Positions 46,551 to 56,095 of a DNA stretch of 64,000 bases are shown in pieces. Source of the stretch: Pseudomonas syringae. GTDB taxonomy: Bacteria > Pseudomonadota > Gammaproteobacteria > Pseudomonadales > Pseudomonadaceae. Where the stretch lies: positions 62,001 to 126,000 of the forward strand of contig NZ_JPQU01000016.1 of the NCBI RefSeq assembly GCF_000737245.1. Direction: 5' to 3'. The notes beneath the pieces are model-generated. The model saw nothing but the letters and a program-made list of their open reading frames with translations. It had not been told where the DNA came from and did no database searches. Made by a program: the position numbers and the translations under genes. Numbering within the stretch: position 1 is the first letter of the stretch; each line of letters starts with the position of its first letter.

Positions 46551-46624
46551 GTAGCTGAAAAGGCGCCCAGGCCGGTTCCGCGTAGACGACATGTTAGCGC
46601 GGCCTGGCAAGGCGCCTTTTTAGT
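46551..46624 (+). terminator. Long-stem terminator of the slyD-like gene
   Basis: AAAAGGCGCC... faces ...GGCGCCTTTTT across a longer inner stem (CAGGCC with GGCCTGG). The T tract (46617-46621) is followed by the glutathione peroxidase gene 43 bases later. Confidence 0.8.
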
Positions 46625-46663
46625 ACGCCGCTGGTACGTATTGCAGTCAAGGGGGAATTGGTC

Positions 46664-47146
46664 ATGAGTGCTTTTCACGACATGAAACTCAAAGCTCTGG
46701 ATGGACAGGAGCTGCCGCTGGCGCCGTTCAAGGGGCAAGTGGTTCTCGTCGTTAACGTGGCTTCGAAATGTGGGCTGACGCCTCAATACGCCGCGCTCGA
46801 AACCCTCTATCAGACGTATAAAAGCAAAGGCTTCAACGTTCTCGGTCTGCCTTGCAATCAGTTTGCCGGACAGGAACCTGGTACTCAGGAAGAGATCCAG
46901 GCGTTTTGCAGCCTCAACTACGGCGTGACCTTCGCGTTGGGCGAAAAGCTTGAAGTGAACGGCCCGCAGCGCCATTCACTGTATCGCCTGCTGGCCGGCG
47001 AAGGCGCGGAGTTCCCGGGCGACATCACCTGGAATTTCGAAAAATTCCTGGTCGGCAAAAACGGCGGCGTCATCGCCCGTTTCTCCCCGCGCACTGCACC
47101 GGATGATCCGGCGGTGATTCAGGCGATTGAAAAAGCGTTGGCTTGA
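46664..47146 (+). CDS. Glutathione peroxidase-like thiol peroxidase
   Basis: A 160-residue peroxidase. VNVASKCGLTPQYAALE holds the peroxidatic cysteine (no selenocysteine), with the supporting NQFAGQEPG and WNFEKFLVGKNG motifs. The LPCNQFA loop has a possible resolving cysteine, as in thioredoxin-dependent bacterial members. The ATG at 46664 is preferred to the TTG two codons earlier. It probably removes hydrogen or lipid peroxides in the cytoplasm. Confidence 0.92.
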   Translation: MSAFHDMKLKALDGQELPLAPFKGQVVLVVNVASKCGLTPQYAALETLYQTYKSKGFNVLGLPCNQFAGQEPGTQEEIQAFCSLNYGVTFALGEKLEVNGPQRHSLYRLLAGEGAEFPGDITWNFEKFLVGKNGGVIARFSPRTAPDDPAVIQAIEKALA

Positions 47147-47168
47147 GTTGTGAATTGCGCAACCGACT

Positions 47169-47261
47169 CTGTGGGAGCGAATTCATTCGCGAATCTATCT
47201 TTCAGACGCTGACTATGCAGTGAGTGTTCTGGCCTCTTCGCGAATGAATTCGCTCCCACAG
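47169..47261. repeat. REP hairpin pair
   Basis: CTGTGGGAGCGAATTCATTC faces GAATGAATTCGCTCCCACAG between the peroxidase and reductase genes. Confidence 0.85.
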
Positions 47262-47383
47262 AGGTTGATCTCATTTATTTCCCAATCCACTTCTAAACCC
47301 CAATCACTCAAATCAATAGTGCTGTCACCTCTGTGATGCTGCGCTCTATCCTTGGCCATTGAAAAATCATCAAGGACGCTCAC

Positions 47384-48487
47384 ATGCCGGTCAAAGCCCT
47401 GTTCAAACCCTTTCGTCTCGGCAACCTCGAATTGTCATCACGGGTAGTGATGGCACCCATGACCCGCTCCTTCTCGCCCGGCCATGTACCCAATTCAAAG
47501 GTGATCGAGTATTACCGTCGACGAGCTGCTGCTGGCGTCGGGCTGATCATCACTGAAGGCACGACGGTCAATCACAAGGCCTCCAACGGGTACCCCAACG
47601 TTCCACAGTTCTTTGGCGAAGCGCCCTTGGCTGGCTGGAAAAAAGTCGTCGACGCAGTGCACGCCGAGGGCGGCAAGATCGTTCCTCAGCTGTGGCACGT
47701 CGGTGCGGTGCGTCGCTTGGGCACGGAGCCCGATGGCAGCGTCCCGGCGTATGGCCCCAGCGAGAAACTCAAGGATGGCCAGGTGGTTGTCCACGGCATG
47801 ACCCACTCAGACATTGCCGAGGTCATCGCGGCTTTTGCTCAGGCCGCTAAAGATGCGCAGACCATCGGCATGGATGGCGTGGAAATCCACGGCGCCCACG
47901 GTTACCTGGTGGATCAGTTCTTCTGGGAGGGCAGTAACCAGCGTACTGATGAATATGGCGGTGACCTGGCTGCCCGATCGCGTTTCGCCATCGAGTTGAT
48001 CCAGGCGGTACGTGCAGCCGTTGGACCGGACTATCCCATCATCTTTCGTTTCTCACAGTGGAAGCAGCAGGATTACAGCGCTCGACTGGTTGAAACGCCG
48101 GAGGCGCTGGAAGCCTTTCTCAAGCCGCTGTCCGACGCGGGGGTGGATATTTTCCACTGCTCCACACGACGTTTCTGGGAGCCCGAATTCGAAGGCTCCG
48201 AGCTGAATCTGGCAGGCTGGACACGCAAGTTGACCGGCAAGCCAACCATCACCGTGGGCAGCGTCGGACTGGATGGTGAATTTCTGCAGTTCATGGTCAA
48301 TACCGACAAAGTCGCTCAACCCGCCAGCCTGGAAAATCTATTGCAGCGTCTGGGCAACGACGAGTTCGACCTGGTTGCGGTGGGCCGTGCGTTGCTGGTG
48401 GATCCGGACTGGGCGTTGAAAGTGCGTGAAGGCCGTGAGCAGGACATCCTGCCTTTCAGCCGCGACGCCCTGACCACATTGATCTGA
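47384..48487 (+). CDS. Old Yellow Enzyme-family NADH:flavin oxidoreductase
   Basis: A 367-residue FMN-dependent ene-reductase. It opens ALFKPFRLGNLELSSRVVMA. QLWHVGAVRR, the FMN/substrate motif VEIHGAHGYLVDQFFWEGSN, and RTDEYGGDLAARSRF follow; near the end is VAVGRALLVDPDW. These are all family signatures. It reduces electrophilic C=C bonds such as enones. The natural substrate is unknown. The ATG at 47384 gives the standard start. Confidence 0.92.
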   Translation: MPVKALFKPFRLGNLELSSRVVMAPMTRSFSPGHVPNSKVIEYYRRRAAAGVGLIITEGTTVNHKASNGYPNVPQFFGEAPLAGWKKVVDAVHAEGGKIVPQLWHVGAVRRLGTEPDGSVPAYGPSEKLKDGQVVVHGMTHSDIAEVIAAFAQAAKDAQTIGMDGVEIHGAHGYLVDQFFWEGSNQRTDEYGGDLAARSRFAIELIQAVRAAVGPDYPIIFRFSQWKQQDYSARLVETPEALEAFLKPLSDAGVDIFHCSTRRFWEPEFEGSELNLAGWTRKLTGKPTITVGSVGLDGEFLQFMVNTDKVAQPASLENLLQRLGNDEFDLVAVGRALLVDPDWALKVREGREQDILPFSRDALTTLI

Positions 48488-48504
48488 TGTGGATTGAGCT
48501 CAGC

Positions 48505-49677
48505 TCAGCGCGGGACTTGCCCTAGAGCCAGCAATTGCGGCACCGGGCAAACGCTGAGCAGCTGTCGTTCGAACAGATCGATAATCGCTGCCCAGCCTTG
48601 GCGGCTTGCGTGCTGCCGGGCGTTGAGGCGCACTCTGCGTAAGGTTTCGCTGTCTTCGAGCAGCCAGCAGGCGGCATCGATAAACGCTTCTTCATCTCCC
48701 GGCATGGCCAACGCTCCGTTGTGGCCATGGCGTATATGTTGCGCCGCAGCCGCTTCATCGTAGGCCACAACGCCAAGCCCGGACGCCAGCGCTTCGAGTA
48801 CCACGTTGCCGAAGGTTTCGGTCAGGCTCGGGAATAGAAACATGTCCCCAGATGCGTAGTGCGCGGCCAATGTCTCACCCCGCTGAGTCCCGCAGAAAAT
48901 TGCCTCCGGCATCTGCTGTTCAAGGCTGGCGCGTTGCGGACCGTCGCCGACCATAATCAGCTTCAACGTCCGTTGCGGGTATCGGCTTTTCAGCGCCTCG
49001 AAGCCCGTCTTGAGCAACCCCAGATTCTTTTCTGGCGCAAGCCGCCCCACGTGCAATACCGCTACGTCGTCCGCTGCCAATCCCCAGCTGTCGCGCAATG
49101 ACTGGCTGCGTTTCGACGGATGAAACAGCTGGCTGTCCACACCGTGGGACAACAACTCGATCCGCTCGAAACCCCGTCGCTCCAACTCCATCTTCTGGCT
49201 CACGCTGGGCGCCAGGGTGATATGCGAGCGATTGTGAAACCAGCGCAGGTAATGGGTCAGGATGCGGCTGATCATGCCAATCCCGTATTGCCGAGCGTAC
49301 TGCGCGAAGTTGGTATGAAAGCCACTGACCACTGCAATCCCCAGACGCCGCGCGGCACGCAGGGCAGACAACCCAAGTGGGCCTTCAGTGGCGATATACA
49401 GCACGTCCGGGCGCTGGCGCTGCCAACGGCGCAGCAATTTACGCATCGACGACTGCCCCCACTGCAACCCTGGATAGCCCGGAATCGGCCAGCCGCGACA
49501 CAGCATCAGGTCATCCGCCGGAGGGCCGGTATCTTCCGCCTGACGAGGCCGAACCAACTCGACCCGATGCCCACGCAAACGCAACCCGTCACAAAGCCGC
49601 CCCAGGGTCGTGGCGATGCCATTGATTTCGGGAGAGAAGGTTTCGGTGATGAGGGTGACATGAAGAGATTTGCTCAT
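48505..49677 (-). CDS. GT4-family glycosyltransferase
   Basis: A 390-residue GT-B glycosyltransferase. The acceptor-domain start is ETFSPEINGIATTLGRL. The donor-binding half has HVGRLAPEKNLGLL and the ESGxxE-like region SLTETFGNVVLEALASG followed by AYDEAAAAQHIRHGHNG. It resembles mannosyl/glucosyltransferases of the MgtA/PimB type that decorate lipids. No signal peptide is seen and the substrate is unknown. It converges on the OYE gene. Confidence 0.89.
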   Translation of the reverse strand: MSKSLHVTLITETFSPEINGIATTLGRLCDGLRLRGHRVELVRPRQAEDTGPPADDLMLCRGWPIPGYPGLQWGQSSMRKLLRRWQRQRPDVLYIATEGPLGLSALRAARRLGIAVVSGFHTNFAQYARQYGIGMISRILTHYLRWFHNRSHITLAPSVSQKMELERRGFERIELLSHGVDSQLFHPSKRSQSLRDSWGLAADDVAVLHVGRLAPEKNLGLLKTGFEALKSRYPQRTLKLIMVGDGPQRASLEQQMPEAIFCGTQRGETLAAHYASGDMFLFPSLTETFGNVVLEALASGLGVVAYDEAAAAQHIRHGHNGALAMPGDEEAFIDAACWLLEDSETLRRVRLNARQHASRQGWAAIIDLFERQLLSVCPVPQLLALGQVPR

Positions 49678-50031
49678 GACAGCCAGTCTCGGCTGCGATG
49701 GTTGCGGTTATGTGGCGGTCGGGTGATGGATTTGTGACGGTCTGCAGGAATAACCAACGCCGCCGCTAACAGTGAATAGCAAGTGCAATGGGTTGCGTAG
49801 GTAATTAATTAAGGCGCAGGGGTGTTTTATTTAGTGCCAAAAGCTAGTGTGGTGCGCCAATAAATAAATCCAGTTAGATATATAAGATTAGTGCGGTTGC
49901 CGGTTTCTTCCTGAGTAACGTTGGATGTGTCGAGAGGCAAAGCTCATAAGTAGAGCTGCTCCGATACCTTGAGCCTGCACGATTCGAAGTTACGGATCAG
50001 CAGGTTTGTATCCAAATTTCAGGAAGAAAAA
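49678..50031. other. AT-rich divergent gap
   Basis: Above 49,740 the base composition becomes clearly AT-richer than in the flanking genes (for example TAATTAATTAAGG and AATAAATAAATCC). No gene, REP or hairpin is apparent. It marks the left edge of the accessory patch that ends near 51,620 and should contain the promoter of the FlhE-like gene. Confidence 0.5.
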
Positions 50032-50451
50032 ATGAAAAACTATAAAAAGTTGAAAGGTATCATTACGTCTGCACTCTTTGCTTCTATTGCAGTTTTTTGC
50101 TCACAGCAGGCAATGGCAGGGAGTTACTCGTCCTCTGTCAACTTGCCGGTGCTGCATTCCAAGGGGTATGTCTATACCGCACGGGTTCCAGTTTCAGCTA
50201 GTGTGAGGGCGGGGCAAATTATCCAAAACGTGAGCTGGAATTGGAATGTCCAGGGATGGCCCCGAGGATTGCAGGTGCAACTTTGCCAAGCCGCCCACAG
50301 GTGTATCGATGTGTCTCGAAATCGAGTTGGGTCTACGCCGGCGTTCAAAGGCCTTCTCGCGAAGCAGCCGTTTTATTATGAGCTGAAGCTGTCTCCTTCT
50401 GGTCCAGCCCCTATTGCGGGGCAGGTCGGTCGCATCACTGTCGATTGGTGA
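50032..50451 (+). CDS. Secreted FlhE-like protein, orphan
   Basis: A 139-residue protein. The ATG at 50032 follows AGGA and gives a signal peptide (KKLKGIITSALFASIAVFCS, cleavage near AMAG at residues 29-30). The mature part resembles FlhE of enteric bacteria: a GYVYTARVPV strand, a long hydrophobic pair around NVSWNWNVQGW, and GLQVQLCQAAHRCIDV with two cysteines that can pair. FlhE is a periplasmic protein linked to the flagellar export gate, usually in the flhBAE operon, but no flagellar genes lie nearby. The link is by eye, so it could be a fold relative with another job. Confidence 0.6.
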   Translation: MKNYKKLKGIITSALFASIAVFCSQQAMAGSYSSSVNLPVLHSKGYVYTARVPVSASVRAGQIIQNVSWNWNVQGWPRGLQVQLCQAAHRCIDVSRNRVGSTPAFKGLLAKQPFYYELKLSPSGPAPIAGQVGRITVDW

Positions 50452-50456
50452 TTAAT

Positions 50457-50496
50457 CAGGTTCGCACCTGCACATTGTGCGGGTGCGAACCTTTGT
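50457..50496. terminator. Convergent terminator of the FlhE-like and 164-residue genes
   Basis: AGGTTCGCACC...GGTGCGAACCT forms an 11-base-pair stem with an extra inner pairing (CAC/GTG), followed by TTTGTTT. Placed between converging genes, it can stop both strands. Confidence 0.82.
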
Positions 50497-50991
50497 TTAC
50501 CAAGCGCACATGTCAAGAAATCGAGGGGGCAGCGAGTCGTTGAAATTCAGGATTTTTTCGACGATTTCCACGGGGGGAGTGCCCTTGTCCATCTCTGCTT
50601 TATAAAGTTCTGTCCGCTCGCGCTGCATGGCGAGCATAGTATTTTGGAAGTAAGCCTTTGATTCCTCGGTGATCAGTTCGCCGGTTGCATAGCGTTGAGG
50701 GACCACTGTCAGTGATGTCACGAGCGGCATTGTCAGTGAGTTGAAGGCATACGTATGTGCAAGGTTGTAGGCTTCCTCAGGAGAGGACCTTGCGTCTCTC
50801 ATGATGCTCTCCCTGATCTCCAGATTTGGTATCCGACCCGGTAGCTGTCGCTGAGGCTCATAACACGGTGTTACCTGAGTCAGGACCGTTGAGAACGATG
50901 GCGTGCCATCTGGTGTACTGATCACATTTTTCACGGGTTCTGGCAACCCGGCCATTGAGGGTTGGGCCTTGTTATCGTTGTTAACCTGCAT
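50497..50991 (-). CDS. Unrecognised soluble protein of the accessory patch
   Basis: A 164-residue protein beginning MQVNNDNKAQPSMAGLPEPV; no signal peptide or membrane helix. The N-terminal 50 residues are polar and low in secondary structure. A helical part follows (SSPEEAYNLAHTYAFNSL, AYFQNTMLAMQRERTELYKA) and the end is PPRFLDMCAW. I know no family for it. It starts 17 bases behind the 96-residue gene on the same strand and probably forms one operon with it. The flexible, N/Q/S-rich start would fit a secretion signal, but that is speculation. Confidence 0.65.
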   Translation of the reverse strand: MQVNNDNKAQPSMAGLPEPVKNVISTPDGTPSFSTVLTQVTPCYEPQRQLPGRIPNLEIRESIMRDARSSPEEAYNLAHTYAFNSLTMPLVTSLTVVPQRYATGELITEESKAYFQNTMLAMQRERTELYKAEMDKGTPPVEIVEKILNFNDSLPPRFLDMCAW

Positions 50992-51007
50992 GGAATACTC
51001 CCGTGGC

Positions 51008-51298
51008 TTATCGGTTGCTTGAAGAAACAAAAGGCAATACCCGCGAATTACCCACTCTCTCCATTGCCGCCGCTTGGGGTTTGTGAGTTTCGCCCACAGG
51101 GTTGAGGCTTTTCAGTTCCAGAGGTGAACGCGGCGGGGGGGGCCGTGTCAGCGTTGCAGGGGCTGATTTGGGTTGTTCGGTGGGCTTGGATTTTGTGACC
51201 AGTTTGAATATCTCGGCGAACTGCGCCGCCTGAGCGTTGGCTGCTTTCTCTGTTTTTAATGGTTGTTTTTTTGCGGCAATAGTGTTGTTGATTTCCAT
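51008..51298 (-). CDS. Unrecognised small proline-rich protein
   Basis: A 96-residue protein beginning MEINNTIAAKKQPLKTEKAA, with AAQFAEIFKLVTKSKP and a proline run TRPPPPRSP in the middle. It is highly basic and polar and probably disordered; there is no signal peptide or cysteine. A ribosome binding site is present upstream (AGGAG, minus strand). I do not recognise it. It is the upstream gene of the pair with the 164-residue protein. Confidence 0.6.
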   Translation of the reverse strand: MEINNTIAAKKQPLKTEKAANAQAAQFAEIFKLVTKSKPTEQPKSAPATLTRPPPPRSPLELKSLNPVGETHKPQAAAMERVGNSRVLPFVSSSNR

Positions 51299-51610
51299 TG
51301 TTGTGGTTCTCCTGTTTTTTTTGCTGTATCAGCAACAACAGTGCCAGTTTCAATGTTTTTGAATGCGGTGCTTGAAGCGTCAATGGTTATAGGGTGAAGA
51401 AGGTTGTCTCAAATATACTCCTACAGACAAGTCCTACATATCTGCTTTGTTAGTGTCGGCAAGCTTGTGCCGATACAGGCAGAAGTTTGCCGTTGGCAAT
51501 TGGGTGGGGTTTTAAGGGTGATGTAAGAACAATATTTAGAGTGTGTAGGATGTTTCCTATTATTTTATTTGGGCTTCAGTGTGGCACGATTTATTTAAAC
51601 TGGTTCAAGT
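51299..51610. other. AT-rich gap behind the accessory pair
   Basis: Besides the promoter expected for the 96-residue gene I find no gene or hairpin. The sequence is AT-rich with a TATTATTTTATTT run near 51,560, similar to 49,740-50,030, and the patch ends at the cysZ terminator. Confidence 0.4.
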
Positions 51611-51635
51611 AATAAAAAGGCCCCATCTGGGGCCT
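51611..51635 (-). terminator. Terminator of cysZ
   Basis: On the minus strand AGGCCCC-AGAT-GGGGCCT is followed by TTTTTATT. It lies 9 bases after the stop of cysZ. Confidence 0.88.
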
Positions 51636-51643
51636 CTGAGTAT

Positions 51644-52399
51644 TTACACCTTATTCGTCAACAACGCCTCTTCACCCCGTTCCCTTACCCAGAACAACGT
51701 CGCCCCGGCTACGGCCGCGGGCATCATCAGGATATTGACCACCGGGATCAGCAGCACAGCATAAACAATCCCGCCGAAGCTCAGGCTCTGCCAGCGCTTG
51801 GAACGCAGCCAGGCGAGCATTTCGTTCCAGCCCAGTTTGTGGTTGTCCGCCGGGTAGTCGATGTACTGGATAGCCATCATCCAGACGCCGAACAACAGCC
51901 ATAGCGGTGCGGCGATCAGATTGACGACCGGAATGAAGGACAGGATGAACAGACCAATGGCGCGCGGCAGGAAGTAACCCAGTTTGCGCATTTCCCGGCC
52001 AAAGGTGCGGGGCACCATGGCCACCAGTTCGCCCCAGCTGAAGGCCGGGAAGTCATCGGTGCCGCGCACCACCACTTCGACCTTTTCTGCCAGGAAACCG
52101 TTGAAAGGCGCCGCGATAATGTTGGCGATCATGGTGAAGGTGAAGAACACCATGAACACCACCAGCGCTACGAATAGCGGCCACAGGATATAGCTGAGGA
52201 AGCTGAGCCACTGCGGCAGCTCTGGCATAAAGGTATCGACCCACATGCCGAACTGATGCATGGCCAGATAGATCAAGCCGGCGAACAGCACCAGGTTGAT
52301 CGTCAGCGGCAGCAAAACGAAAAGACGCAAGCCTGGACTGAGGACCAGTTTCAGGCCTTCGCGCAGGTATTGCGGGCCCGAGAGCGCGGGAGCAGGCAT
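51644..52399 (-). CDS. cysZ: Sulfate transporter CysZ (EI24 family)
   Basis: A 251-residue inner-membrane protein with four long hydrophobic segments (about residues 21-47, 64-95, 137-175 and 204-237). [35 protein letters not shown] and the [19 protein letters not shown] end are CysZ features. It imports sulfate for cysteine synthesis. The ATG at 52399 gives the family start. Confidence 0.88.
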   Translation of the reverse strand: MPAPALSGPQYLREGLKLVLSPGLRLFVLLPLTINLVLFAGLIYLAMHQFGMWVDTFMPELPQWLSFLSYILWPLFVALVVFMVFFTFTMIANIIAAPFNGFLAEKVEVVVRGTDDFPAFSWGELVAMVPRTFGREMRKLGYFLPRAIGLFILSFIPVVNLIAAPLWLLFGVWMMAIQYIDYPADNHKLGWNEMLAWLRSKRWQSLSFGGIVYAVLLIPVVNILMMPAAVAGATLFWVRERGEEALLTNKV

Positions 52400-52808
52400 G
52401 GCAGCCTCCAGATAAGAGAATTGCGCGACCTTACCGGCTTTGGTGGGAGGGTGAAAGGGTGTTGGAGGAAGCTCTATAAGCCTGTAGGAGCGCACGAGCT
52501 ACGCGAGGCCGCGATGGCGGGCATTCTGACACACCGCCATCGCTGGCCTCGTAACCTCGGTGAGCTCCTACACGTTCGGCGTTTTTCACATATCCCGGGT
52601 TCTCTAGGTGTATCTGTTGGACATTCGCGGTAACAAACCGATGAGCGTAAAGTCTGCCCACGTCGTCGGCCGTATTGTCGGATCAGGTGCATAGAGGTTG
52701 CCTATGAGCTGGATTGTGAATCGATATTTCCTTAATCTCTGCACCCCCGATAGGCTTGGCTTCACTTTCTGAGCCGATCTCTTTACATTTTTTCTTCTAG
52801 GAGACTTC
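52400..52808. other. Gap with a REP-type repeat upstream of the peroxiredoxin gene
   Basis: A REP-type repeat fills 52482-52574, with the segment CGCCATCGCTGGCCTCGTAA (from 52535) that returns at 54625. Further right, an AT-rich stretch and TCTAGGAG (52796-52803) form the start signals of the peroxiredoxin gene. No gene is seen. Confidence 0.6.
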
Positions 52809-53408
52809 ATGAGCGTACTGGTAAATAAACAGGCACCGGATTTCGATGCAGCAGCAGTACTGGGCGACGGTTCTATCGTCGACAGCTTCAAACTGTCCTC
52901 GCTGCGTGGCAAATACGTTGTGCTGTTTTTCTGGCCGCTGGATTTCACCTTCGTTTGCCCTTCGGAAATCATCGCCCACAATAACCGCATCGCCAAATTC
53001 CGCGAGCTGGGTGTTGAGGTGGTGGGCGTTTCCATCGATTCGCAGTTCACGCACTACGCATGGCGCAGCACCCCGGTGGAGAAGGGCGGTATTGGTGAAG
53101 TCGAATTCACCATGGTCGCCGACGTGAAACACGAAATCACCCGTGCCTACGGTATCGAGCACGATGCTGGCGTTGCCCTGCGTGCTTCGTTCCTGATCGA
53201 CCGCGACGGTGTGGTTCAGCACCAGGTGGTTAACAACCTGCCGCTGGGTCGCGATGTAGACGACATGGTGCGTCTGGTTGAAGCGCTGCAGTTCACCGAA
53301 GAAAACGGTGAAGTTTGCCCGGCAGGCTGGCGTCCGGGTCAGAAGGGTATGAAAGCTGACGCTCGTGGCGTCGCTGACTACCTAGCTGAAAACGCTACTA
53401 GCCTGTAA
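52809..53408 (+). CDS. Typical 2-Cys peroxiredoxin (AhpC/Prx1 family)
   Basis: A 199-residue peroxidase. The peroxidatic cysteine is C50 in DFTFVCPSE and the resolving cysteine is C170 in EVCPAGW, with the C-terminal AhpC/TSA extension. It reduces hydrogen and organic peroxides with electrons from thioredoxin. trxB follows on the same strand 139 bases later, a natural partnership, although the gap may hold its own promoter. The ATG at 52809 follows a good AGGAG. Confidence 0.94.
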   Translation: MSVLVNKQAPDFDAAAVLGDGSIVDSFKLSSLRGKYVVLFFWPLDFTFVCPSEIIAHNNRIAKFRELGVEVVGVSIDSQFTHYAWRSTPVEKGGIGEVEFTMVADVKHEITRAYGIEHDAGVALRASFLIDRDGVVQHQVVNNLPLGRDVDDMVRLVEALQFTEENGEVCPAGWRPGQKGMKADARGVADYLAENATSL

Positions 53409-53538
53409 GACGTTGCTGCGGTTGCGGCCGCAGCTTCCAAATTTCAGGATTACCGTGCTACAGGCCTTCCCCAAGTGCTTTCGGTGGTCCTTTTTTATTC
53501 CAGCCGTCACGACCACGGCGATAAAGGCCGGTCGATAG

Positions 53539-54510
<972 letters not shown>

Positions 54511-54531
54511 TAGCGATTGTTCAGCAGCAAT

Positions 54532-54561
54532 AAAAAAAACCGGCCCAGGCCGGTTTTTTTT
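54532..54561 (+). terminator. Terminator of trxB
   Basis: AAAAAAAACCGGCC-CA-GGCCGGTTTTTTTT: a short GC stem with an A tract before and a T tract after, so it can work both ways. Confidence 0.92.
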
Positions 54562-54572
54562 GGACTACAGGT

Positions 54573-54663
54573 TGTAGGAGCGCGCTTGCCCGCGATTGCA
54601 AACGACGCGGTGCGACAGACACGTCGCCATCGCTGGCCTCGTAACCTCGGTGAACTCCTACAG
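54573..54663. repeat. REP-type hairpin repeating part of 52482-52574
   Basis: A GTAGGAGCGCGCTTGCCCGC arm and a right side CGCCATCGCTGGCCTCGTAA... to 54662. This right part matches 52535-52572 with one difference. The two copies bracket the peroxiredoxin and trxB genes in the same orientation. Confidence 0.75.
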
Positions 54664-54678
54664 GTCCAGCAGTGAGGC

Positions 54679-55020
54679 TCAAGCCTTACGCGTAAGCGGC
54701 TCGCCCGCAAACTTCACGCCCGCCAACCCGTTGGCGATCAGCGCACGAATATTGCTGTGGTCGCTGCCCTCAGGCGTGGCTTTTACCGAGCGGTAGTGTT
54801 CACCGAATGCCAGCAGGGTTTCTTCATCACTCAGGCCTTCGAGCAGTGCCAGGCCCAGGGTCTTGCACGAGCCCTCGTTTTGGCCAGCGGCACTATCCAC
54901 ACCGCCATTGCTGAAGGCTTGAGGTTGGTAGTCATAACGTGCCGCGATGAATGCCAGGGTGTCGGCGAAGAGATGTTCGCCGCTGTTGAGGCTGGCACGC
55001 AGGGTGTTCAAATCAGTCAT
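54679..55020 (-). CDS. HopJ-family protein
   Basis: A 113-residue protein with FADTLAFIAARYDYQPQAFS and GSCKTLGLALLEGLSDEETL, the pattern of the HopJ family. Despite its name (one member was called a type III effector), the family is widespread in bacteria without type III secretion. There is no sign of an effector role here. It overlaps the DUF1244 gene by 8 bases and is in its operon. Confidence 0.85.
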   Translation of the reverse strand: MTDLNTLRASLNSGEHLFADTLAFIAARYDYQPQAFSNGGVDSAAGQNEGSCKTLGLALLEGLSDEETLLAFGEHYRSVKATPEGSDHSNIRALIANGLAGVKFAGEPLTRKA

Positions 55021-55309
55021 GCTTGGGTTCCTTGACGAACGCCGCTTGTTGTTCGGCGCTGGCTTCTTTCTGGTACTGGGCTTTCCACTCGCTGTACGGC
55101 ATGCCGTACACCACTTCGCGGGCTTCATCGAGGCTGACGTCGATGTGCTTCTCGTCGGCCGCTGCCTTGTACCACTTGGACAGACAGTTGCGGCAGAAGC
55201 CGGAGAGGTTCATCAAGTCGATATTCTGCACATCCTTGCGGCTGTCCAGATGCGCCACCAGCCTGCGGAAGGCGGCGGCTTCGAGTTCGAGGCGTTGTTG
55301 GTCAGTCAT
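55013..55309 (-). CDS. DUF1244 domain protein
   Basis: A 98-residue soluble protein with AAAFRRLVAHLDSRKDVQNI, NLSGFCRNCLSKWYKAAADE and EVVYGMPYSEWKAQYQ, the DUF1244 pattern, with a conserved CxxC (CRNC). Function unknown. It is the upstream gene of a coupled pair with the HopJ-family gene, downstream of a membrane protein gene on the same strand. Confidence 0.88.
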   Translation of the reverse strand: MTDQQRLELEAAAFRRLVAHLDSRKDVQNIDLMNLSGFCRNCLSKWYKAAADEKHIDVSLDEAREVVYGMPYSEWKAQYQKEASAEQQAAFVKEPKHD

Positions 55310-55348
55310 GATGGTCCTGCGACGTTGAATGGGGATCGAAGGCCTTCA

Positions 55349-56095
55349 TCATAACGGGCCCGGATCGCACTGGGTGAGCAATGGCACTGCGTTGCGCTCG
55401 GCGGTGCGGATAAATGACTGAGTCATCATCGCGATGTCCTGAATAATGAACAGTTTCTTCTCGGGGTTGCTCAGCAGTTCTGTTGACAGGTTAGAGCTGT
55501 CCTGAATCGCGGGCCAGGTACACCAGATCGATAACACCTGTTCGCCGGTATCCAGTGACGTCGCTTCTTCGAAATTGACCTTGTAACCCACCGACTCCGC
55601 ACCGCTGAAGGTGTAGTGGAAAATATCCTTTACCGGCGGCGTATGGGTGATATTGGGAATGAAGTAGGCAATGATGATTCGATCAACATTAAAACCCACC
55701 CACATCTTCATCTCGGTGCTGGGTGTGCTCAGGGTGTAGTTGGCGCCGAAAATATTGTTGATTTCCGAGACCGTCACTTTCGCCTTGTTGCCGGCGGAGT
55801 CTTCAACTCTGCCGAGCATTTTTGGCAATTGAATCCTTAACAGCGACTCGGTCTTGTTGATGAGAAACTGCAGGTTGGCTTCGCGCTCGCCAAAGATCAG
55901 TACCAGCGAAATCACCAGTGCGGTTGCGGCCAATTGGGCGATCGACAGCGACAGCAGAATCCAGTCGCTGTGATCTGGCACACCGACAAACGACAGCGAA
56001 ATATAGATAGAAGCGATAAGGCAGACGGCGAGCGCGGATATGACGCTGATCTTGATCCACCGGGGCAGGTAAATCACTTTTTTCGAATCGATCAT
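55349..56095 (-). CDS. Membrane protein of unknown function behind folM
   Basis: A 248-residue protein with two membrane helices at about residues 14-34 and 46-70 and a large soluble domain after them. The soluble part carries VTVSEINNIFGANYTLSTPS and a WVGFNVDRIIIAYFIPN stretch. No domain is recognised. The ATG directly follows the folM stop (TAAATG), with a GGAGT ribosome binding site inside folM, so it is tightly coupled to it. Its base use is somewhat AT-richer than that of its neighbours. The function cannot be guessed. Confidence 0.7.
   Translation of the reverse strand: MIDSKKVIYLPRWIKISVISALAVCLIASIYISLSFVGVPDHSDWILLSLSIAQLAATALVISLVLIFGEREANLQFLINKTESLLRIQLPKMLGRVEDSAGNKAKVTVSEINNIFGANYTLSTPSTEMKMWVGFNVDRIIIAYFIPNITHTPPVKDIFHYTFSGAESVGYKVNFEEATSLDTGEQVLSIWCTWPAIQDSSNLSTELLSNPEKKLFIIQDIAMMTQSFIRTAERNAVPLLTQCDPGPL

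Noticed and set aside
49678..51643. Prophage or transposon remnant in the AT-rich patch
   Set aside because: No integrase, transposase, terminal inverted repeats or attachment-site duplication could be seen; only composition and content are unusual.
54679..55020. Type III secretion effector (HopJ)
   Set aside because: The HopJ family is widespread in bacteria without type III secretion and here is coupled to a DUF1244 gene; no secretion genes are in the window.
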